Positions 48,801 to 64,000 of a stretch of 64,000 nucleotides of DNA are shown here, piece after piece. The stretch is from Pempheris klunzingeri (lineage: Eukaryota > Chordata > Actinopteri > Acropomatiformes > Pempheridae). The stretch covers positions 4,465,874 to 4,529,873 of the forward strand of contig NC_092014.1 in assembly GCF_042242105.1 (NCBI RefSeq), in the 5' to 3' direction. Numbering within the stretch: position 1 is the stretch's first letter; every line of letters begins with the position of its first letter. Under the pieces are notes generated by a model. That model was given only the letters and a program-made list of their open reading frames with translations, did no database searches and had not been told where the DNA came from. The position numbers and the translations under genes are program-made.

Positions 48801-51800
48801 TGAAAATGATTTGCTTTTCATTTCATTGCACATCTTGATCCAATGGAGATGAAAATAACTGCTCCCACCTCGTGAGCCTATAGGACACGTACAGGAAGCT
48901 TGCTACTTGAACTATGATACGTTAACTGTAAATAAACTAACACAGAATAATGACAAACAGGTGACTGAAGACAAGGTTGGCTCTGTGTGGGCTGGTGTTC
49001 TTGGACTGGTGCGACAGCTCAGTATCGTCCACACTGTGAGTACCAGCCAACACAAACCAGAGACACAGTCAGAAACAACAGTGACGGAAACAATCTCCAA
49101 CAGGGAGATTGGGAAAGAAAAAAAAGCTGATGGTAATGCAAAGAGTAAAATAACTCTTGATTGAGCTCCTGTCTTTCTCTCCCTCTGCTCTCCTCTGCCC
49201 CCATTAACACTGACTTCTGAAGTGGAAGGAGCGCCTTGGGACCTGTCTCGTTCACCCACCAGATGAGAGAAGAGAGAAGTTCACCTCTGTAACAGCACGG
49301 TCTGGGAGACAATACCTTGGAGGACTAAAAATCCACAGCAATTAGCCCATCTCTCCCTCTCTCCCTCCATCGCACTTATTCCTGCACTTATCTGCTTATT
49401 TAATTTGTATCCACGGATTAAGGATGGGGGGCATACATGTTGTCTGCTGATTAACTCTTTGACCTCCAGCCTTGACCTTGAATATGAAGCTTTTCATAGG
49501 TGACTAGTCACTCATCCGATCACACAGTGTTTTTTAGCCCACCAGCCAAGATGTTGAGCAAGATTTCGTAAAATCTTGAATTAAATTACTATATGTGGAC
49601 TTTTCAAGTTTGAAAAAAAAAGCTGAGGACGGGGCAATTTTTCTTTCTTTGACATATTGGAGATAAATGGTTTAAACAGGCCAGCAACAAAAAATAGTGC
49701 ACACTGCTAAACAGTTCTGGACTCAACACATATATGTCTGACCTGTTGAGTAATACGGGTAACTCTCTACATGATCACACTACTTTATAAACATTAATAT
49801 GTCGCTATGTTATTTGTTTTTAATGTTGTTTTCCACTTCCACTGTCAAGTCAAGTCAATACAGATCCAAATGAGTATGAAGTATGCCTTGTAGTATGTTT
49901 TCCTCATTTTATTCTTCTATTTTGTTTGAGTGAAATAAACATTATTATGTTAACGTATGTATTTAATGTTTTGAATTTATTTCTCTATAAATTCATTACA
50001 ATTAATTTCCTTCAGTCTGATCTTCCTTCTTTCTGTTTAAATGTGTCCATCAGTAGTAAAGAGCTGACGTCTAGGAGGAAAGTCCACCGCAGCAAGAACA
50101 TGGGAATGTTGGGATGAGTCACAGAGGACACACAGTACAAACAAACAACCAAAAATGTGTTAAGAGACAAAAAAACAGTATCACTAAGAGGATGGTTTAA
50201 ATTGTTAAATGATGCATGGACATTTCAGAATAAGAATAAAGCATTCATTTTGCAAAACTGAAAAAGTCTGCTTGTGATTCTTGTGGATTCAGAACCCCTC
50301 TATAAATACTGGGGCTGAATTTGTTGATGTATTATCAAGTTAATTCAAATTAATCAGGTCAAACACATTTGACGAGGAGAACTGCCACTTTGGTTAAGAT
50401 AAGACAACAATGAAGACTCAACCACCACTAATGAAACAATTCAAAACTGATATCTGCGCCCCTACAGAGAGTTGGACCAGTTTTGTGTGTGTGTGTGTGT
50501 AATTTGTGTGAAATTACGAGTAAAAGAGCTTTGCATATCTTCTATTAAACTTCTTCACTTTGAATAAATGACCAAAGCTGTAGTGAAAAAGCATTTTTTG
50601 CTCTTTAGCAAAGACCGCATTTCTCATACTCTCATTTTTTTGTGAGTACAGTGAGCATGTTGCTGTTTACCCCTCTGGTAACAGCTTTTGATAACAGCGA
50701 AAATTTATTCTGACGGGGTCAGCTAATGTGAAGACCAAATTGGAATAAACTAGACTTGGAATAAAGCTGTAGTATATATCTGTAAGTACAAAATAATAAG
50801 TTTTGTGCTACACAGAATTCAACAAAAACCCTGAGCCTTTTTCATTCAGTGAGGGTGATTGTAGAAATGTCCCATAATGACTGTGTGCACGATTTATTAA
50901 ATAATTACGCTTTAAATGTTTCCACTGTAAATTAGAAGGAAACAAAACAGAGAAGTGGAGCAGAACAGTCAAACCAAAATCTCACTTCAAGTATTTTCCT
51001 GAAGTAAAAGTACAGTTTAAGAGGTAAAAAGAACAGCTGGACAAGCAGATGTGGCTGCATCCTTTCTGAAGGGCTTTTCAATGTCCGGCTCTGCTTCATC
51101 AGTGCAGCAGCTGATCAAATCTGTGAAAATCCATGGAAAAAAGCACAAACCCCTTGACATCGGCACTGGCAGGGAATTTTTCATTGTTCTCCCTCTGAAA
51201 ACAATGAATAAACCAGTTTGTCCTCTATAGAGTACTGCCACAATGTGAATGCAGCGTGAAGTGCTCTTAAAAAGTACATTCAAAGCTGTACACTTTTCTT
51301 TCTTCGCTCCTCTCTTATCTGCTCTCTTCCTCCCTCCACATTGCTAATTCACCAGCCCACCACCTCTTTCTGTCTGGCTGTGACTTTGCTGGTGGCGCTG
51401 GAGCAGAGCAGAGGAGGAACTTTCGAAGTAGGCCAGGTTGCAGCAGGTAACGCAGAGTCATTCATGCAGACTGGAAACTCGCGATGAGAGCGAGAGGAAC
51501 AGGACACCCTGGCTCACCCTTAGGCAATGTGGGGGAGAGAGAGAAGAGAGAGAGAGAGAGGGGGTGGGGGGAAGAAAAGGGGGAAGACAGAGGGAGGAAT
51601 AAAAGGTGCTTGGGAGTGTGACGGAGACTGAGAGATAGGAATTGTGAGGTAAAAAGGAAAAATATAGCGTGAAGGAGCGAAGAAAGATAGGAGGGGAAAA
51701 AAGGAGAGAGAAGAAGAGAATGCCAAATTAACCTAAATTAGACATGTGCTCTTGTATTCTGTTGGTGTGTCACTTTGTGTGTAAAATAACGGTACTTTAA

Positions 51801-54500
51801 AATTAAAATTCAGTGCACATGCTCATGCACCCACCCTCTGCACACTCTCACACAAATGCTCAGAAAGCCACAGAGATACAGCAACAATATAAAACCATTT
51901 ATGCCGGCAGAGTTCACTTCATTTGAATGGAATCACTGAGGTTGTATCAAATTCAACTTTGGTGAACTTTGATCCTGATGTCTAAAATGGTCAAAGTACA
52001 GTCCAGAAAAGATGAGCTAAATGAGCTGATGGTGAGCTAGAATTTGAAGCTGTAATAGCTGAATAAATCAGTGAGTAGTCATCATTTTTAGCCACTTAGA
52101 GTCAGCGGAACCAGCCAGAAATACAGCACTGACATCACTTTAAGACGTTGTTGTGAACCAGTTGTCTGTTTACACGCCCGCTGACACAGAGCAGCATTAG
52201 CATTCACTCGGAGCGGTGTTTCCTGGCGACTGCAGGCCCAATATTCTCTCTCACTTTAGCTCTGGTTTTTTTGTTCTCCACAACCCCTCGAGGAAATGTT
52301 CACTGAGAAGTGCCCAGCACCGAACAGGAGTTTGGTGGCAGGCAGGAAGTCTATCAGAGCTTTAATTGTGAAACCAAGTGTGGCTGGAAGTGAGGCTGAA
52401 GCGAGCAGCAAGACTGAACCTAAACAGTAAAGCGAAGCCATAAGAAAATAAACAAAGGGCTGAAAGATAAAGATGCTGAAACGCTTCGTAGGACTGATGG
52501 AATCTGCAGAGTTGAATGATAATTTTCTGCTTGCGACTTCTTTCATATTACATATAATCATTTGATCCTTTGTTTGTATTAAAATACTGTTTTCTTTTGT
52601 CAGTGCGGCTCTAAATTAACATCGTCACACACCGCGGTGCGATTTGCAGTGAGTTATGATTGGGTAGCTGAATAACTGTGTTCCTGATGTACTTTAATAG
52701 CTAACTGCAACAATGCATGAAACACTTTTTGGTGTGACCTGGCCCAGAGTTTGGAAGGTTCACATTGTTCAGAAGTTTAAAATTCAGACAGTTGTGTGTA
52801 TTTACCATTAATGAGCTTCCAAACTTGATCTACGATGTTTGTCTTGAGCCTCATGTGGATCAGGGTGCGTAGTACAGGCATGCAACCCTCGGGCAGATTG
52901 TATTTCAAGTGAGATAAATCACAAAGGCAACTCCAATTTGAAAATAGAACATAGGAGGAGTTTCATAAGGCATTTCCTGAGCCTGGATTTTGTATGATCC
53001 GATAAAGAAAACAAAAAAGCAGCTGCAGCCAAAGTGTAACTAAAGAAAAATAACAATTCATAAGAATGGATCTTGAATATTACAGGAGGTTTGAACAACG
53101 AGCAGATTCATAAAACAATCTTGCTGAAAAAGAATCCATAAATGCATAAAGCTGTTGATATTTGGTTCTGCACTGAACATGTCGCTGACAAAGATCAAGA
53201 GGTGAAGTACGGCAAAACTACAGTCAAACTGCTCGTGTATCATCGCTTGTGCAGAATAAGCACATAAGATACAGCAACAACAATGCAGCAACAACGGCGT
53301 GCTGGTCATGATTAAGGGATTTTCTGTGCCTCTCTTCTCATCTCTGGCCATCAGTAACCAGAGTGCAGCAGGGACTTGAGGCTGTGGCTGGATGAGAGGA
53401 GAGGAGGAGGAGTAGAGTAGAATGTTAAACATGTCCTCTAGACCCCAGAGGAGGAGGAGGGAGGGCGGCCAACATGGCAGACTGTTCACTCGCTGCCTCT
53501 CTCTTCTTCTCTATGGCTCTGTTTCCATCCCTCTCTCTCTCTCTTTCTCTCACTTTCTTCCTCCCACTCTATCTGCAGCTTCCTCTCTTCTTTTTGGGAT
53601 CTTTTGTATCTTTCATTTGGAAACTGTTCATATTCATCTGTCTCTGTGTCTCTCTAGAATCTTCTCCTTTGGTTTTGTCACTAATTGTAATTCACTGGGT
53701 GTATGAAATGTTATTAGGCTAAAGGATTTGCGTCACAGAATGAGGTAACGCTCATTTGAAAGAAGTTAAACCTGTTCTTTCAGAATAAAATAATTGATAG
53801 TGCAATATCATAATACCTCACTCTGCTTTTTTAGAGCACCTAAACACTCTCATTTAACAAATCCCAGCATCTTTTGCACACTTGGTCATTATACTTTTTG
53901 AATAGATACCTGATAGATAAGATTCTCCTACAATTGACAATATGCAGCATGTCGTAATGGGAGTAAAAAATGTTTACAAGGGAACTAAATGGCACTTCCA
54001 ACAAGTACATGCACAACAAAATGTGTCGCCTTAAAAGCAGATTACAGAAACAAGATATACCACGTTGTGCACATTTGGTTTGTTCCCCTCTCTTTCCAGT
54101 CTTAATGCTATGCTAAGCTAAGCTAAGTATTGTATCAAATATGTTCCTTTGTGAAGGCAGGGCCTTTATCCCTGCATTGACAAGGCTGCTAGGTGTAAAT
54201 TTAAACTAAATGATCTGATGCAGGGGTGAATTTGCATTTTTAGAACATAAGATATGTATGCCACAATGTGCTCAGCTCATGCTTACACCTCAAAGACCAG
54301 GAGGTGACCAGGAGAGCACTCCCATTAGACTTTTAATACTGCCATATTGTTTTTCTGGCTTTCACAGTCAATATGCACAGGTGGGTTTGTTGTAGGTGAC
54401 TGCAACCATGAAACAAGCAAATGAAACCTCCTCATTCATCCCATTACAAATGAAGGTATCAAAAAAGTATGCAGTGTAGTTCACTCAAGCTGTGTTGTGA
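45260..54500. other. sstr3/cuta to cacng2 intergenic region, left part
   Basis: No gene recognised. Microsatellites: GT at 45776-45806, CA at about 45927-45951, CA at about 46285-46305 and 46362-46379, GA at about 46723-46741, GT at about 50483-50501. Pyrimidine-rich stretches lie at 46500-46640 and a purine-rich one at 51525-51720. Overlapping frames at 46097-46820, 48907-49312 and 53058-53722 come from these simple tracts. A block at 49330-49520 without repeats and with TAAT cores may be regulatory. Confidence 0.5.
54080..54130 (+). repeat. dispersed repeat with GCTAAGCTAAGCTAA core
   Basis: TTTCCAGTCTTAATGCTATG followed by CTAAGCTAAGCTAAG; third copy of the family also seen near 19.2 and 36.9 kb. 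Confidence 0.5.
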
Positions 54501-54527
54501 CTGCTGAAGTGTCCATTTCTCTTAACT

Positions 54528-54640
54528 CTATTTTGTTTTCCCCACATAATACACATTACATGGACATTTCACCAGGCATGTAATACTGCTGCTCACCTTA
54601 ACGCTGACAACCATTAAGGTAACATGGAGAAAATCTTCAG
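54528..54640 (-). mobile_element. Penelope-like element fragment (GIY-YIG motif)
   Basis: The minus strand encodes SSSITCLVKCPCNVYYVGKT and a stop. The pattern ITCxVxCPCxxxYVGKT is typical of the GIY-YIG endonuclease domain at the C-terminus of Penelope-like retroelements. Only this short piece is recognisable. Confidence 0.5.
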
Positions 54641-55559
54641 CATAAACACCTAAGACATAAGTTGACAGCAGCATGTATGGATAAGTGTGTGGAACAAGAC
54701 AACAAGACAAGACTGGGCATCCCTCATTACATCCAGATCAGACTACTGCTGCAGCAGTTCTGGCCATTCAGAGTTTTAGCTTTTGACATTTAATTACGGC
54801 ATCCCCGACAGGCAAACTCAGCGTAATTTCAAAATGCTAGAACAATGCCAAATCAGTTTTTGAAGTTACTTTAACTGTAGACCAGTGATGTGTCGGCATC
54901 ATGTGAAACATGTCGGATGGATTTATGGATGAAGTAACATCCTGAACCAGTTGCAGCTACTTTGCTTCTTGGTTTATACATTCGCTTGGAGTCTCCTGAA
55001 TAGCTATTTCAGGCCAGCGGTACCAGCAACCTTGTAGCTGTAAGCTGTAGTGAGCAACTTTGCATATCAGAGGCTGCAAATGGCAGAGAGAGAAAACTGT
55101 GAAAAATCTGAACTTTGGTACCTAGAAATCATGAAACATTGTGTAGGAATCGCACCTCCTCTGTGAGTTAGCCTTTGTACTACTGTATAGCCCACAGCTA
55201 TGTCGCTGCTGTATGTGTAGGATGTGAGCTCCATGCATCTCAAACGTCATAACCCATCTTATTTGAAAGAATCTATTTCTTGGTGCAATCATTCTTTTAA
55301 GATTAGGATTTCACTCTGGATATTCTGTGCAGTCTGACTGCATTTCATGACCATGTTAGTAGACAGTAAATCCTGTAAAGGATCAGCTTGTTTCGTTCTA
55401 AATATTCTTTCTCTCTCTATTGCAGCTTTGGCTTGAGACCTAATATGTTTAAAATAAATCCTACATTACAAACTGGAGGTGTGGAGTTTTAAAGAAGTGG
55501 GGACTTGGTGGGGGCAGGTCTGATGAATGATGCTATCAAGTTGCATTAATAATAATAGC

Positions 55560-55855
55560 AATCAATGCCGTGCATGTCGGCAGGGAGAGCGTTCAAGAGG
55601 GAGAGATGGTGAGGAGGCCCGAGTCTGGGGGTCCGAGAAGGGGTGTATGGTCGAAGGAGGTCAGAGAGGTGCTGAGGAGAGAGGGCATGGAGATATTTGT
55701 ATGTGAGTAGGAGGGTTTTGTAATTGATGTGGTACTTGATTGGAAGCCAGTGTAGGTGGATGAGTGTTTGGGTGATGTGCTGCCAGGGCTTGGTGCAGGT
55801 GAGAACCCTCCGAACTGAGTTTTGAACGTACTGGAGCCTGTTTAGGGCTCACATG
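55560..55855 (-). mobile_element. LINE reverse-transcriptase C-terminal fragment (L2/Rex1-like)
   Basis: Minus-strand translation from about 55852: LNRLQYVQNSVRRVLTCT, HITQTLIHLHWLPIKYHINY, KTLLLTYKYLHALSPQHLSD, LLRPYTPSRTPRLGPP, a good match to the segment after the catalytic domain in L2/CR1/Rex1-type LINEs. The frame is largely open but the fragment is under 300 bp, so it is a 5'-truncated relic. Confidence 0.75.
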
Positions 55856-55869
55856 TTTACCGAGCTAGC

Positions 55870-58030
55870 TGTTTAATGTTGTCATTTGAAGAGATACCAA
55901 ATGGAAAAGAGAGGCAACAGTCTTTCACAGGTACTTTGGCACTTCAGTCTTCAGAAATTTTGATCTCTTACTTCCTGTTGTTGCAGTGAGCATAGTTGGC
56001 ATGGACAAATAGCAGGAACAACTGATCTAATCATGTTGAGATGTGCCGTTCTTCTCTATTGCAGCCTCTTTTTTGGGATCTAGACTACTAACAATTTACT
56101 TTGTGATTCCTGTTTAACCTGGTTAGTCCCCATTTTTGAGATTAAGCATCCTCTTTGTGGGAAAGACCTGGCCAAGATGAGGAGCAACAAGAGCACTGAT
56201 CAATAAAACAATTGGATGAAGACATTAACTCGATGCATCCATTACCAATAAATCACCATTATCAACGGGCGGAAATGTAGTTTCAACCCATCTTCACCTC
56301 CCTGAAGAGAATACAACATAAACAGTTTCTGTTACCTTTAGGCCAGTCAGCTGCACCCAGTGTCTGTGTTTGTGTGTGTGCACCTGGATCTATATCCCTG
56401 GCAATCCCCATGAAACTACCATGTGGCTGCAGAGCAGCCTATCACAAGAGGGAGACAGTTGCCGTGCTTTTGGATCCACTGAGGGAGCTGTCCATTTCAG
56501 CACCACGAAGAGGCAGCAGTAACCATGGTGCACTGTGAGGACGAACAGGATGTGACTAATAAAACACAAACAAACCACACAAGAACATTTTTACGCAAAC
56601 TTAAGAATATATTTAATCAAAAATAAGCAGAAACAATCCTGTCACATATGTAGATGAGGCAACACATTCTGTCAGACTGCTGATATATTACCTACATGCA
56701 CTGCTGGCATCTACATTTAGATACATAGCACAATAATCTTGACACCTTTGAAAATCATTAATTCTATTGTATACTTTGTGATTATCTTCGGGACATGTGT
56801 CCTCTTAATGTACAAAGTATATTTCAGCTATTGTGACAGTGTCAGAATCATTGTCTTCTCTTCTCAGGGCGAAGGGATATGAAACATATGACAGAGTCAA
56901 ACATACAGCGCATGGATCACTGAGCTTTACAGCCTAACCCATCTATTCCTGTTGAACCCACTCATGGCCTTAACCGCTCGGTCAGGTGTTTTACACTCAC
57001 CGCTCACCCCTTTCATCATTTGGGTCCCATATCTCCCCCTCACCAGGAAATTAAAATACACGTCACTCTGTCAGAGAATAATAACCTGCTGATGATAATA
57101 ATGGGACACCTTATTGATCCCTGTCAGGGAATTGTCTTTTTTCTTGCCCTGTCTTCCATGAGGAGGTCATGGGGCGCTCCCTTGCTCCTGGACACTTCAG
57201 CAGGGCGGAAAGCTTTCTGCAAAATGGATTTGAACTTGTACATCTTTCTGAGCATTAGTCACACCTGCTGCATAATGAAGTGGAGTCAGTTACTATGGTC
57301 TGTCTCGTCTGACAAACATAAAATAAACCATACAATCTCACCCCAGATTCTTTAAGCAATTTAGGGCAACTGCACTGCAAAAAATATCTGCCTTAACAGG
57401 CTATTTGTTCTACATTCAGGTCTTATTTTAACAGGGCCATCACTACCATCCAGGTCAAACCCTCCGCATATTTCTTGGAGACTTTCAGGGGTTTATTAAT
57501 CATGAGAGAAAACTTATATTCCACAGCTGAAAACTTACACATGGACAATTTTTCAGTTCTTATTAAACCACGTTTAAGCTTAAATTTGTTTTTGACCAGT
57601 AAAAATAAATAAAACAATTTCTATATTTTTCCATTTGTTCCTGGCAGCAAGCAGACCAATAAAATGCTAGCCATTCATTTTACAGGTAGAGAACAGAAAC
57701 TATGTTATGAGATACTAAATACAGGCAAGTACAGCATGTTCATGTGCAGTTATTTCATTAAGGCTTCAGTTATTTGGTTATTTATTAGCTGTTATTGCAT
57801 TTTAGTCTGATTTCATTCATTTTATTTTGCTAAATACCGTCCAAATGCATTTCTTCACCTTTTAAGTACTTTGCTTCTGTGTTTGCAAGGTGCAATTCAA
57901 ATAAAGTTCCATTGCCTCTAAAGAAAATAATTCTACAAACAGGCAGCATTTCAAAGGTTTTCATCAAGAAACCTCACGCGCTTTAATTTCCAGAGAGATG
58001 AAACCCTGAGATTCAGCATTAGATGAACTG
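55870..58030. other. intergenic upstream of cacng2
   Basis: No exon seen. A segment at about 57098-57215 (TTATTGATCCCTGTCAGGGA and following) resembles a dispersed fish repeat. The frames at 56390-56578 and 57020-57355 have no known domain. Confidence 0.45.
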
Positions 58031-58059
58031 ACTTGTTGAAAAGGACATTTTTTGCAGTG

Positions 58060-64000
<5,941 letters not shown>

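Overview
This is vertebrate nuclear DNA, almost certainly from a ray-finned (teleost, probably percomorph) fish. Genes have long introns with GT-AG splice sites, exon phases match vertebrate orthologues, dinucleotide microsatellites are abundant, and several dispersed repeats look like ones common in teleost genomes. No operons, CRISPR arrays, tRNA or rRNA genes were seen. Most long open frames in the window are chance frames in introns, repeats or intergenic DNA.

Five genes can be supported. (1) rac2, plus strand, six coding exons 1261-15675, 192 aa, complete: a Rho-family GTPase ending in a CSLL prenylation box. (2) A secreted chymotrypsin-fold serine protease, minus strand, six coding exons 27580-25713, 242 aa, complete, with its own TATA box. 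(3) sstr3, plus strand, two coding exons 37160-39759, 500 aa, a somatostatin receptor. (4) cuta, minus strand, six coding exons 44357-41965, 155 aa, a CutA1-family protein with an N-terminal membrane anchor. (5) cacng2, plus strand, first coding exon only (60100-60310), with a long leader; the gene runs off the right edge. A remnant of a protease exon lies at about 24.3 kb. rac2, sstr3 and cacng2 are also near each other on human chromosome 22, so this looks like a conserved block with the protease and cuta placed in it. The genes share no pathway: immune-cell signalling, proteolysis, peptide-hormone signalling, a CutA-fold protein, and an AMPA-receptor auxiliary subunit.

Layout: 1-1.1 kb unassigned; 1.1-17.0 kb rac2 with intronic repeats; 17.6-20.8 kb a mosaic of hAT-type transposon debris, including a decayed transposase-like gene split by a second element and a 220-bp direct repeat; 20.8-25.5 kb intergenic with the orphan exon; 25.5-27.65 kb protease; 27.65-37.1 kb intergenic or sstr3 leader, with a candidate first exon at 29.3 kb, a purine-rich degenerate duplication and candidate conserved non-coding blocks; 37.1-41.5 kb sstr3; 41.5-45.1 kb cuta, tail to tail with sstr3; 45.1-58.0 kb intergenic with Penelope-like and LINE fragments; 58.0-60.3 kb cacng2 leader and exon 1; 60.3-64 kb its first intron.

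The most interesting points are a direct repeat bracketing the whole cuta coding region, a triplet repeat acting as the polypyrimidine tract of a cuta intron, an intron inside the sstr3 coding sequence plus an upstream ORF ending 7 nt before its start, almost coincident opposite-strand poly(A) signals of sstr3 and cuta, and a protease with an atypical specificity pocket. I found no clearly new multi-gene system.
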